DNA of 64,000 bases. Origin: an uncultured Oscillospiraceae bacterium (lineage in GTDB: Bacteria > Bacillota > Clostridia > Oscillospirales > Oscillospiraceae). The position numbers were made by a program, and so were the translations under genes. The stretch spans positions 62,001 through 126,000 of the forward strand of contig CANQRQ010000002.1 in assembly GCA_947626315.1 (NCBI GenBank), in the 5' to 3' direction. A model generated the notes under the pieces. That model was not told the DNA's origin. It made no database searches and worked only from the letters and a program-made list of their open reading frames with translations. Below, piece by piece: positions 14,460-23,175 of this stretch; position 1 is the first letter of the stretch, and each line of letters opens with the position of its first letter.

Positions 14460-17207
14460 ATGAAAAAGCGCCTCTTCAGTATGCTGCTGACGCTGTGCCT
14501 GGTCGTGGCGATGATTCCGTGCATGACCGTCAACGCGTTCGCGGCGGACACCGTGTCTTACACGCTGAAAGCGGGAGATACGGTGATCAAGGTCTGCCAG
14601 AATCTGGGAATCAATTTCTACGCGAACATGAACTGGATCATGCGGGCCAACAACATCTCCAACTTCAACACGCTCCCCGTGGGGAAGACCCTGGTTCTCC
14701 CCGCCCCGGGAACCACGCCCAGCATCAACGACCTGCCCGGCAGCACCGGGACGGCCGGCACCACGGGCGGCACCGCCTCGTCCGCGCCCTCCACCGGCGG
14801 CGTGGCCAACGGCGCTCTGCTGAACGGGGACTATGTGTATGAGTATCTGCTCTACCACACCATGGTATCCGGTGATACGGTGGGCGCGCTCTGCAACCGC
14901 TACGGCGTGGACTTTGCCAGCAACTCCGACCGGATCATGAAGATCAACAACATCAAGAACTACAACCGCATTGCTGTTGGCAAGACCATCCTTCTGCCGG
15001 TCACCTCCCTGCCCAACTCCGGCACCTGCATCCGCGTGATCGCGCACCGGGTCGTCTCCGGGGATACGGCCATCGGCATCTGCAACAGCTACGGCATCAG
15101 TTATGCCAGCAGCGCGGCTCTGATGCAGGCCCTGAACAACAAGACCAACCTCTCCTCCATCAAGGCGGGGCAGATCCTGTTTGTGCCCGTGCCCGCCACC
15201 ATTGTCAACGGCTCCGTTGATGTGCCCAGCACCGGCGGCAATACCGGCAGCACCGGCGGCAATACCGGCAATACCGGCAGCACCGCCACGACCTACACCA
15301 TCACCGGCCAGACCGTCAACAAGAACATGGGCAGCTACACGCTGTCCGCCTCCTCCGCTGCGGCCGGCACCACCATCACCGTGAAGACCACTCCCGCCGC
15401 CAACTACGCGCTGGGCAGCGTCGTGGTCCAGAACAACAGCGACCGGAGCAACGTGAGCGTTACCTACAGCGGCAACAATGCCAGCTTCAAGATGCCCGAG
15501 GCCAATGTGACGGTCACGGTGAACTTCACCGCCTCCACCCAGTACACCATCACCAAGGCCACGGCTGAGCACGGCAGCTTCGATGTGCAGGTCAACGGTG
15601 TCAAGAGCGACAAGGCTCTGGAGGGCCAGACCGTCCATATCGTCGCCACGCCTGCCGCGGGCTATGAGATCAGCCAGATCTCCTACACCTACGGCAAGAA
15701 CGGCACCGGCTCCGCCGATATAAACGACAGCTTCAAGATGCCCGCTGCCAACGTCACGGTGACGGTCAAGTTCCAGCCCATGCAGCAGTACGCCATCGAG
15801 CCGGTTAATAAATCGCCGGAGAACGGCACTTACCGGATCACCCGGAACAATGCCGACGTCACCACCGCTCTGGCGGGCGATACCATTAAGCTTCTGCCCA
15901 GCCCCGCCTCGGGTTACTCTGTGGCCAGCGTCACCGTCAAGGGCCAGACCAACGGCGCTATCGTCCCCGTCAACAGCGATTACACCTTTGTGATGCCCCG
16001 GTACGCCGTGTTTGTGGACGTGACCTTTGAGGCCAAGGGTTACGACATCAAGACCCTGGTGGGCGAGCACGGTAGCTACACTGTGACTGTTGGAGGCGGC
16101 AACCCCGTGGCAGCGGTCAACGGGCAGGTTCCCCTCACCGCCGGTACGGACAAGAATATAAAGCTTGTGATCACGCCGGATACCGGCTATGATCTGGAGT
16201 CCATCACCGTCACCCGGGCCGACGGCACCGGCGTAACGGTGACCGGCGAGACGCTTAACGACCGGGCCTTCAAGATGCCCGCCACCGATGTGACCGTCAA
16301 TGTCACCTTCAAGGCCAAGCCCTTCAAGGTGACCGCCAAGAACGCGGATTCCACCAATCCCTTTACCATCACCGCCAACGGCCAGACCCAGACCTCCAGC
16401 GACTCTGGCGTAATAGTAGAGGCCAATGTGGGCTCCACCGTCACCCTCGCTGCTATCCCCGGTACGCTGCAGGCCGGCTTCCAGATCTCCGGCGTCAGCA
16501 TCCTCAGCTGGGAAGGCGGCAGGAATTACTCCAACACGGCTGTTGTCTCCGCTGACGGCAGCAGCGCCACCTTCCAGATGCCCGCAGACAACGTCACCGT
16601 CGACCTGAAGCTCACCAAGAGCCAGCTGACGATCACTACCAAGCTGGAGGGCGGCAGCTACGGCGGCTACACGGTCCAGGTTAACGACGCCGATCCCGTG
16701 ACCGCCACCAACGGCGGCACCATCAAGGCCCAGGTGGGTGATAAGATCACCGTCAGCCAGGTAGGCGTGAAGGACGGCTACGGCCTCAACGTCCTCAGGA
16801 TAACCAAGGACAGCGACGGCTCCGAAGTGGCCCGCAGCGGCTGGAGCTTCACGATGCCCCCCGAGGCTGTCACGCTGACGGTCGGCTTTACTCCCAACAC
16901 CTATAAGCTGAGCTTCGACCTGCCCAGCACCACCGATACCTACACCGTCACCGTAGGCACCGGCGATAAGGCCAAGTCGGAAACGATTAATAATACCCAC
17001 AAGAATGGTCTCCTCGATGCCAAGACCGGCGACACCGTGAGCCTGAAGAGCGAAGTAGCCAACTGGAAGCTGGATACCGTCACCGTCACCATCGGCGGGA
17101 AAGAAGTCCTGAAGAAGACGATCAACGCCGCGAGCGGCAGCTTCGTGATGCCCGGCGGTGCTCCCGGCCAGAGCGAGGCCACCGTCAAGGTCACCTTTAA
17201 GCAGTGA
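14460..17207 (+). CDS. Secreted LysM protein with seven InlB-type repeats
   Basis: The 915-residue protein has a signal peptide ending near NAFAA (about residue 28), then three LysM domains (about residues 30-80, 120-175 and 190-245) that should bind peptidoglycan, a Thr/Ser/Gly linker with repeated GGNTGST units, and about seven repeats of 75-100 residues each ending in FKMPxxNVTVTVxF. These resemble divergent InlB B-repeats (beta-grasp modules) of surface proteins. There is no C-terminal LPXTG motif, so anchoring would be by LysM. It has its own strong promoter. A structural or host-interaction role is likely; no catalytic domain is visible. Confidence 0.85.
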   Translation: MKKRLFSMLLTLCLVVAMIPCMTVNAFAADTVSYTLKAGDTVIKVCQNLGINFYANMNWIMRANNISNFNTLPVGKTLVLPAPGTTPSINDLPGSTGTAGTTGGTASSAPSTGGVANGALLNGDYVYEYLLYHTMVSGDTVGALCNRYGVDFASNSDRIMKINNIKNYNRIAVGKTILLPVTSLPNSGTCIRVIAHRVVSGDTAIGICNSYGISYASSAALMQALNNKTNLSSIKAGQILFVPVPATIVNGSVDVPSTGGNTGSTGGNTGNTGSTATTYTITGQTVNKNMGSYTLSASSAAAGTTITVKTTPAANYALGSVVVQNNSDRSNVSVTYSGNNASFKMPEANVTVTVNFTASTQYTITKATAEHGSFDVQVNGVKSDKALEGQTVHIVATPAAGYEISQISYTYGKNGTGSADINDSFKMPAANVTVTVKFQPMQQYAIEPVNKSPENGTYRITRNNADVTTALAGDTIKLLPSPASGYSVASVTVKGQTNGAIVPVNSDYTFVMPRYAVFVDVTFEAKGYDIKTLVGEHGSYTVTVGGGNPVAAVNGQVPLTAGTDKNIKLVITPDTGYDLESITVTRADGTGVTVTGETLNDRAFKMPATDVTVNVTFKAKPFKVTAKNADSTNPFTITANGQTQTSSDSGVIVEANVGSTVTLAAIPGTLQAGFQISGVSILSWEGGRNYSNTAVVSADGSSATFQMPADNVTVDLKLTKSQLTITTKLEGGSYGGYTVQVNDADPVTATNGGTIKAQVGDKITVSQVGVKDGYGLNVLRITKDSDGSEVARSGWSFTMPPEAVTLTVGFTPNTYKLSFDLPSTTDTYTVTVGTGDKAKSETINNTHKNGLLDAKTGDTVSLKSEVANWKLDTVTVTIGGKEVLKKTINAASGSFVMPGGAPGQSEATVKVTFKQ

Positions 17208-17242
17208 CATCCAGACCCGGATAGAATCCAAGCAAACCCAAA

Positions 17243-17268
17243 AGCCCTCCGCCAATCGGCGGAGGGCT
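17243..17268 (+). terminator. Terminator of the LysM gene
   Basis: An 11-bp perfect stem AGCCCTCCGCC/GGCGGAGGGCT with an AATC loop lies 36 bp after the stop. The following tract CTTCCTGTTCTC is only moderately T-rich. Confidence 0.7.
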
Positions 17269-17334
17269 CTTCCTGTTCTCCGATGGAACGCCTATCCGTA
17301 AAAAACTGGAAAGCGCCCCTTTTCGGCAAAGACC

Positions 17335-17363
17335 TTGATTCACAGCGCCGATTCTGCTATAAT
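17335..17363 (+). promoter_or_regulatory. Promoter of the DivIVA-like gene
   Basis: TTGATT (17335-17340) and a perfect TATAAT (17358-17363) have a 17-bp spacer, with the start codon about 40 bp further. Confidence 0.75.
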
Positions 17364-17404
17364 TGAGCCAGGAAGCATACCGGGTCTCATCACAGGAGGC
17401 AGCT

Positions 17405-17962
17405 ATGGCTCTCAATCAGGAATATTTTGACGCGATCCATATCGACGTGGTCAAGAAAAAATATTATAACGCCAACAAGGTCAACGCCGTTTTTGAGGAT
17501 ATCCGGCAGCAGGCGGAGGCGCTCAACGCCGAGAACGAGGCCATGCGCCGGCAGCTGGACTCCCTCAACGATAAAAAGGCGGAGATCGGAGGCGCGGTGC
17601 TCTCGGCCCAGACCATCTACCGGGAGGTGGTGGCCAAGGCCAACGAGCGGGCGGCGCAGATCATCGCCGAGGCGGAGCGGCGCAGCGCGGCCATCGTGGA
17701 GGAGAGCATGCGCCAGCAGGAGTACGCCGTGCAGCGGGTGGAGGCCTGCTATGCCCGCATGAAGCAGCAGCACCTCAGCTGCATCGAGGCCCTCAACGAC
17801 GAATGGCAGGACTTTCTCTGCGGCCTTCTGCCGGAGGAGGCGGCCGCCGCCGTCCCGTCGGACATGGAGGAAAAGCTGGGCGCCATCGCCCAGGAGCTCT
17901 TCGCCATCGGTCAGGACGAAGACGAAGAGGATGAGGAGCCCTCCCCTGCCCCAATCCCATAA
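17405..17962 (+). CDS. DivIVA-like coiled-coil protein
   Basis: The 185-residue protein starts at ATG 17405, 6 bp after AGGAGG. The N-terminus (EYFDAIHIDVVKKKYYNANKV) recalls the DivIVA membrane-targeting domain pattern but lacks the usual GY pair, and is followed by predicted coiled coil from about residues 30 to 120 and an acidic tail (DEDEEDEE) ending PSPAPIP. Such proteins localise to curved membrane at septa or poles. It is monocistronic, between its own promoter and a strong terminator. Assignment to the DivIVA family is tentative. Confidence 0.6.
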   Translation: MALNQEYFDAIHIDVVKKKYYNANKVNAVFEDIRQQAEALNAENEAMRRQLDSLNDKKAEIGGAVLSAQTIYREVVAKANERAAQIIAEAERRSAAIVEESMRQQEYAVQRVEACYARMKQQHLSCIEALNDEWQDFLCGLLPEEAAAAVPSDMEEKLGAIAQELFAIGQDEDEEDEEPSPAPIP

Positions 17963-17970
17963 AGTGTAAA

Positions 17971-18018
17971 GGCCCCAGGAGACGGGTTCATCCCTGTCTC
18001 CTGGGGCCATTTTTGCTT
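17971..18018 (+). terminator. Terminator of the DivIVA-like gene
   Basis: A 13-bp perfect stem GGCCCCAGGAGAC/GTCTCCTGGGGCC (17971-17983 with 17996-18008) is followed by ATTTTTGCTTTTT. Confidence 0.9.
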
Positions 18019-18019
18019 T

Positions 18020-18484
18020 TTAGTTGTTTTTTTCCCGCAGCAGCCTGACCAGGCCCTCGCAGGCCACGCTGATATCCTGCCAGCTGCGCTCAAAATCCCG
18101 GGTGTACCAGGGGTCCGCCACCGGGGCCTGGGGCCGCCCGGCATACTCCATCATGTTGTGCAGCTTCCCCTCCCGATCCCCACCGAAAAGGCGGCGCATG
18201 TTGACCATGTTCTCCTCGTCCATGCCGATGATCAGGTCCCAGTTTTCGTAGTCCTCCCGGCGCAGCCGCCGGGCCCGCTTGTCCGAGCAGTCGATCCCTC
18301 GGGCGGCCAGCAGCCGGCGCACCGGCGGATAGACGGGGTTTCCCAGCTCTTCGCTGCTGGTGGCCGCCGAGGCGATCCGCGCCGCGCCCTCCAGCCCCTC
18401 CCGGCGCAGCAGCTCTTTCAGCGCGTACTCCGCCATCGGACTGCGGCAGATATTCCCGTGGCACACAAATAGGATCTTCGTCAT
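18020..18484 (-). CDS. Low-molecular-weight protein-tyrosine (or arginine) phosphatase
   Basis: The 154-residue protein has the catalytic loop VCHGNICRSP (C8 nucleophile, R14) and the general-acid Asp in ADPWYTRDF. I take ATG 18484 with an upstream GGAGAA; an upstream in-frame TTG has no ribosome site. Bacterial relatives dephosphorylate tyrosine kinases of polysaccharide synthesis (Wzb) or phospho-arginine proteins (YwlE); the sequence does not decide between them. It stands alone. Confidence 0.92.
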   Translation of the reverse strand: MTKILFVCHGNICRSPMAEYALKELLRREGLEGAARIASAATSSEELGNPVYPPVRRLLAARGIDCSDKRARRLRREDYENWDLIIGMDEENMVNMRRLFGGDREGKLHNMMEYAGRPQAPVADPWYTRDFERSWQDISVACEGLVRLLREKNN

Positions 18485-18617
18485 CTTCTTGGTTCTCCGT
18501 TTAACTCCTGTTTTTCTTCTCAAATGCCTTGACAGGACACGGCTATTGTATCATACCAAGGCCCTCATGAACATCACAAATTTATGAAGATTCCCGTCAG
18601 ATCAAAGACATCCGCGC

Positions 18618-18646
18618 TTGCCGGAAACAGGAAAAAGTTGTATGAT
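18618..18646 (+). promoter_or_regulatory. Promoter of the YeiH-family gene
   Basis: TTGCCG (18618-18623) and TATGAT (18641-18646) are 17 bp apart, 33 bp before the start codon and its AGGAGG. Confidence 0.6.
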
Positions 18647-18678
18647 AGAAATACCAATCCAACAGGAGGAAAGCGCTC

Positions 18679-19764
18679 ATGCAAAGCTTGAAAACTAAGA
18701 TCCCCGGGCTGCTGGCCTGCGCCCTGATCGCCGGGGCCGCCACCGCGCTGGCCGGGCTCCGTCTCGGCGGCTTCTCCCTGGAAGTCATAGGCGCCCCTGT
18801 CTTCGCCATCCTGGCCGGCATGCTCCTCACGCTGGCCTGCCCGTCCCTGGCCCCCAGCGAGACCTTCCGGGACGGCATCAAGTTTACCTCCAAGAAGATC
18901 CTCCAGTGGGCCGTCATCATTCTCGGCTTTTCTCTGGATCTGGGGACGATCGCCAGCGTGGGCAGCAAGAGCCTGCCCGTCATCGTATGCACCATTTCCG
19001 CGTCCCTGTTGACGGCTTTTCTGCTGTACCGGGCGCTGAAAATGGACGCTAAAGTGGCCACTCTGATCGGCGTGGGCTCCTCTATTTGCGGCGGCTCCGC
19101 CATCGCCGCCACGGCCCCCGTCATCGATGCGGACGATACCCAGGTAGCCCAATCCATCTCGGTCATCTTCCTGTTCAACGTTCTGGCGGCCCTGATCTTC
19201 CCCGCCTTCGGCCACGCCATCGGCCTGGGCTCCGAGGGCTTCGCGGTCTTTGCCGGCACCGCGGTGAACGACACCTCTTCCGTGACGGCAGCGGCCTCCA
19301 CGGCGGAGAGCATCTACGGGGCGGACGGCATTCTCTCCGCGGCGGTCACGGTGAAGCTGACCCGCACGCTGGCCATCATCCCCATCACCCTCGTCCTGGC
19401 CCTCTGGCGGACGGCCCGGGCGAAAAAGGCCGGCGGCGAAGCCGGGAGCTTCTCTCTGCGGCAGATCTTCCCCTTTTTTATTCTGTTCTTCATCGCCGCC
19501 GCCCTGGTTACGACGCTGATGGGCCTGCTGCCGGAGAGCGGCCTGACGTCGCTGTACGCCGGGCGCTTTGTGCCCGGGATGAAGTGGCTGGCCAAGTTCT
19601 TCATCGCCATGGCCATGTGCGCCATCGGCCTGAACACCAATCTGGTGGATCTGGTCAAAAAGGGCGGCCGGCCTATCGCGCTGGGGGCCTGCTGCTGGGC
19701 AGCCATCACCGCCGTCTCCATCGCCGTGCAGCTGTTGACCGGTATCTTTTATACGAACCTCTGA
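18679..19764 (+). CDS. YeiH-family putative sulfate exporter (UPF0324)
   Basis: A 361-residue inner-membrane protein with about ten transmembrane segments. The family signature around GVGSSICGGSAIAATAPVIDADDTQVAQSISVIFLFN and VFAGTAVNDTSSVTAA is clear. Family members are annotated as putative sulfate or sulfonate exporters, with little direct evidence. It is monocistronic between its own promoter and a hairpin pair. Confidence 0.88.
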   Translation: MQSLKTKIPGLLACALIAGAATALAGLRLGGFSLEVIGAPVFAILAGMLLTLACPSLAPSETFRDGIKFTSKKILQWAVIILGFSLDLGTIASVGSKSLPVIVCTISASLLTAFLLYRALKMDAKVATLIGVGSSICGGSAIAATAPVIDADDTQVAQSISVIFLFNVLAALIFPAFGHAIGLGSEGFAVFAGTAVNDTSSVTAAASTAESIYGADGILSAAVTVKLTRTLAIIPITLVLALWRTARAKKAGGEAGSFSLRQIFPFFILFFIAAALVTTLMGLLPESGLTSLYAGRFVPGMKWLAKFFIAMAMCAIGLNTNLVDLVKKGGRPIALGACCWAAITAVSIAVQLLTGIFYTNL

Positions 19765-19815
19765 GCGTGTCGCAAGAGGCGACACGCTCACCGCCCCGGC
19801 AATTGCCGGGGCGGT
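19762..19815. repeat. Two adjacent perfect hairpins after the YeiH gene
   Basis: The first hairpin (19762-19773 with 19779-19790, stem TGAGCGTGTCGC) overlaps the yeiH stop; the second is a 26-nt perfect palindrome (19790-19815, ACCGCCCCGGCAA arm). Neither is followed by a T run. The first shares the module GAGCGTGTCG...CGACACGCT with a hairpin at 63682-63706, and a looser version occurs at 53331-53351. Confidence 0.8.
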
Positions 19816-19865
19816 TCAATTCCGCGATCCAGGGCTATCAAATGTCCTTTGTTCCAAAGGGATTT

Positions 19866-22800
19866 TTAAGGCTGCTGAAAGCACCGGTCCACCAAGGCCT
19901 CCAGTGTGCCGTTCTTTGCCGCTTCCGCGGCGTCCCCCTGGGCAAAGTTCTTCGTCTCGGTCTTCAGTGTCTCGTCAAAGCCCAGGATGTAATTTGTGGC
20001 GATCAGATAGATGATCCTAGTAGGGGCCAGCCCGTAGACCTGCTCACGGAGGATATGACGGATGCGCTCCCCGTCGTCCGGGTAGGCGGCCTTGATCGCC
20101 GGGCTGTGGAACAGCCGCTTCACGATCTCCGTGATATACAGCCCGGACTTCATATACAGGTCCGCAAAGGTCTTTTTTGGATCGTCAAAGCAGCCGGGGT
20201 TTTCCGCCTCCAGCGCGTCCACCATCTTTTTCACCACCCAGCGGGGCGTGAAGATCTGGTTTGTCTTCTGGGGCGGGATGTAGTCGAAGATGTCCTCGGT
20301 GTGCCCCTCCTCGAAGTAGTTGGCCAGCTCCTCCTTCTTGCGCAGGAATTCCCGGATGGAGTCGTTGAACACCGTCTCGTCAAAGAGCTGTCCCGCGAAG
20401 TGGGCCGTCTCGCCGGTGAGCGGGTCCGTGTAATCGCCGCCGTCCCGCAGAAAGCGGAAATCGTCCTCGGTGATGCCGGTGACAGCTAAAAACACATCGT
20501 CCTCGGTGTAGTCGTCGAAGTTTGAGAGTGTCAGCCCCTCGTCGCCGTATGCCATGATAAAGCTGGGGATCGTCCGGGAGAAGCCCCGCAGGTGGTCCCG
20601 CACAGAATCCTCCACGGTCTTCTTTTTCTCCTCCGCCTTCTGCCGCTCCATCTGCTCCACAACGGCCGCTGGCTTGTTTTGGATGGTGTCCTGCACCGCC
20701 TCCTGAATGGCGCTCTGGAACGCGGCCTGGGCCTCCTGCATGGCGGACCGGAAATCTCTGTCCGCTGCGGCCAGCTCCTCCGGCGTCTCTGCCTCCTGCT
20801 GGCGGCGGTTCAGCTCCGCCGCAGCGATGTTCTTCTGCTGGAGGAAATCATCCTGCAAGGTCCCGAAGGTCCGCTCGATCTCCTGGCTGACCTGCCGCTC
20901 TATGCGGTTCCGGGCGGACTTCTTCACCTCGTAGCTGTCCATGACCGGTTCCACCACGGACTTTTTCACGGACTCCTTGATCTTATCCACAAAGGTCTTC
21001 ACGCTGTCCTCGATGGGCTTGCCGCTGTCTTGCAGCGTTGGCAGCTCGGAGAACTGCTCCGTCAGGTCTTCGTATATCTTCGGCCCGAACAGCTCCTGGG
21101 TCTTGCCAATGACGATCTCCCGCGGGATGTCCACGTTGCCCTCGCTGTCCACCGGGACAGTCCCCATCTGGGACAGGCTGTCGTTTTTCTTGGCCTTGGG
21201 CTCCTCATGGGCCGGGGTCAGCTTGCCCACGATCTCCTGTACCACGGCAGGCGCGCCGAATACGTTGCTGATGTTCTGGAACAGGAAATTAGACATAAAG
21301 CCCCGCCGGACCACCTCCGCGCTCTTGAGCCTCCGAGGGATAGAGAGCACCTGCGCCGCGTCCAGCTCCACCATACAGCCCTCGTCGTCCTCGCCCAGCA
21401 CGGGGAAGAAGTTTAAAAGCCTCTTGATCTTGGCTCGCCGTTCCTCGCTGGTACCTCGCCCGGCGGCGGTGTCGGGGCTTAAGTTATTGGCGAAGTCGTC
21501 AAAGACGATCAGCGTCCGAGCCGGGTCAAAGTCGAATACATAGGCCGTCTCTTTCCGGTACTGTTTTCCGTCTCTGGTAAACATACAAGGATTCTGCGCC
21601 CGGAAAGCCGCCTGCATATAGGAAGAGGGGCTCTGCATATTGCAGAACATCAGGACGCCGCTCCACTCCGGGATGGTCACGCCCACAGTGAGCTGCCCCA
21701 CACTCAGAGTGATGGTCTTTTCGTTTGTAGCAATGGCCTGCTTCACCCGGTCAAAGGCTCTGAGATTTTCGTCGTCATCTTCCAGTCGCCCATCCCCGGC
21801 GGCCAGGACGATCTCATACTCCGAGAACACCGGGTCTGCCCGCAGCAGCTTCGCCAGCGCCCGGGCAGAGGCCACCCGGTTCAGAAGCCACAGCGTATGG
21901 CTCAGTTCCCCACGCAGCTCCGGCGTGGAGAAAGGGTATTTATCCTGAGTCGCCAGGGCGTGGAGAAATTTTTTGATCTCCGCCTCGTGGAGAAAAGCGC
22001 CGGACTCGTTGGTGGCGAAAAACTCATTCAGGTCAAAGGCATAGTCCACCGTGCCCTCATCGGACAGGTCTGCACCTCGCTGGATCTGGTCATAGATCAT
22101 GTTGGAGAGCTGATAGGTGAACATAGCCAGGCGGGGGAGCGGCTCATAGGGGTTGTACACCTCCCCGGTCCAACGCTCTTTCGCATCCTGTTCGTCGGCA
22201 TAGGTCCAGTTGAAAATCTGGTCGGCGCTGAACTGACCGTCCGCCAGGGCTTTGAAGGGCGTCCCGGACAGATACAGGGTGTGCCGGCGCTTGATATTCT
22301 GAAACGCCCGGTCGGTGCGCATGGTGTCCACGCCCTCCTGGGCCTCGTCCACGATCAGCAGGTCAAAGTCCAGCTGACTCATCCACTTCAGCTTATCGTA
22401 CTGTCCGCCGAAGTATACGGAGCCCTTCAACCCCTGGAGGGACTCAAAGGCCACCATCCCCTTGTACTCCTCGTCGCCCCACAGGTGCAAATGTCCTGCG
22501 TACTGCTCCCGGGACATCACGCCCTTTTTGCCCTTCAGCGCGTCCGTGTCGGAGACGAAGGCCAGCTTGCCCCGCCAGCCGATGAACTTATTGAAGTCCT
22601 CAGCCCAGGAATTGGCGATGCTGGGCCGGTTCGTCACGATCAGGACCTTGTCAAAGCCCATCTGACGGATCAGGTCATAGGAGGTCAACGTCTTGCCGAA
22701 GCGAGGCTTGGCATTCCAGAGAAATTCCTTGCCACCCTTTTCAAAATACGCCTTCGTCATCTCCACGGCTTCCCGCTGCTCCTGCCTGAGCTGATAGTCG

Positions 22801-23174
22801 AAGCGGCCCGCCCCGTCGTAGACGGTCCGGCGGCTGGCAAAGTCGTTGAAATAGAGCTGGGAACGGGCCCCGTCGATTTGGAACAGCTCGGTCCCCCGCT
22901 CCCGGCGGACCTGTTTTTCCACCTCCAGAAATTTATGGAAGTCCTTGTCGGTGAAGGGATCCCCGGAGCCGTCCTTGAACATGGCGAAGTCCGCCCACTC
23001 CAGCTTGGTGCGGATGCCCGGCGTGTGGGTCTGCTGCCGGATGCGCTCCTGGGGCGTCTGCTTTTCCGTATAGCCGATCTTGACCCAGCCCTCCCGGTAG
23101 GTGACGCCGGGCTGGCTGTAGCAGTAGACCATGGGCAGGACCTTTACAAAGGGCCTGATCTGTACCGCCGCCAT
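19866..23174 (-). CDS. Restriction helicase with N-terminal GIY-YIG-like and C-terminal methylase-like regions
   Basis: The 1102-residue protein begins with a T5orf172/GIY-YIG-like segment (MVYCYSQPG...WVKIGYTEKQTPQERI), then a superfamily-2 helicase core (about residues 125-560) with KPRFGKT as Walker A and DEAQ as motif II, then a charged coiled-coil stretch, and a C-terminal region resembling N6-adenine methylases (NQIFTPRWVVKKMVDALE) in which the DPACGSG-type loop is DLYMKSG. It begins right after the methylase stop. This fits the ATP-dependent restriction subunit of a Type III- or Type I-like system, with GIY-YIG as possible nuclease. Biochemical type is inferred. Confidence 0.75.
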   Translation of the reverse strand: MAAVQIRPFVKVLPMVYCYSQPGVTYREGWVKIGYTEKQTPQERIRQQTHTPGIRTKLEWADFAMFKDGSGDPFTDKDFHKFLEVEKQVRRERGTELFQIDGARSQLYFNDFASRRTVYDGAGRFDYQLRQEQREAVEMTKAYFEKGGKEFLWNAKPRFGKTLTSYDLIRQMGFDKVLIVTNRPSIANSWAEDFNKFIGWRGKLAFVSDTDALKGKKGVMSREQYAGHLHLWGDEEYKGMVAFESLQGLKGSVYFGGQYDKLKWMSQLDFDLLIVDEAQEGVDTMRTDRAFQNIKRRHTLYLSGTPFKALADGQFSADQIFNWTYADEQDAKERWTGEVYNPYEPLPRLAMFTYQLSNMIYDQIQRGADLSDEGTVDYAFDLNEFFATNESGAFLHEAEIKKFLHALATQDKYPFSTPELRGELSHTLWLLNRVASARALAKLLRADPVFSEYEIVLAAGDGRLEDDDENLRAFDRVKQAIATNEKTITLSVGQLTVGVTIPEWSGVLMFCNMQSPSSYMQAAFRAQNPCMFTRDGKQYRKETAYVFDFDPARTLIVFDDFANNLSPDTAAGRGTSEERRAKIKRLLNFFPVLGEDDEGCMVELDAAQVLSIPRRLKSAEVVRRGFMSNFLFQNISNVFGAPAVVQEIVGKLTPAHEEPKAKKNDSLSQMGTVPVDSEGNVDIPREIVIGKTQELFGPKIYEDLTEQFSELPTLQDSGKPIEDSVKTFVDKIKESVKKSVVEPVMDSYEVKKSARNRIERQVSQEIERTFGTLQDDFLQQKNIAAAELNRRQQEAETPEELAAADRDFRSAMQEAQAAFQSAIQEAVQDTIQNKPAAVVEQMERQKAEEKKKTVEDSVRDHLRGFSRTIPSFIMAYGDEGLTLSNFDDYTEDDVFLAVTGITEDDFRFLRDGGDYTDPLTGETAHFAGQLFDETVFNDSIREFLRKKEELANYFEEGHTEDIFDYIPPQKTNQIFTPRWVVKKMVDALEAENPGCFDDPKKTFADLYMKSGLYITEIVKRLFHSPAIKAAYPDDGERIRHILREQVYGLAPTRIIYLIATNYILGFDETLKTETKNFAQGDAAEAAKNGTLEALVDRCFQQP

Positions 23175-23175
23175 C

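Noticed and set aside
14430..17255. A 941-codon open frame antisense to the LysM protein gene
   Set aside because: It is rich in Gly, His, Ala, Val and Asp as expected from the complement of GC-biased codons, has no ribosome site or domain, and the sense gene has a signal peptide, LysM domains and a promoter.
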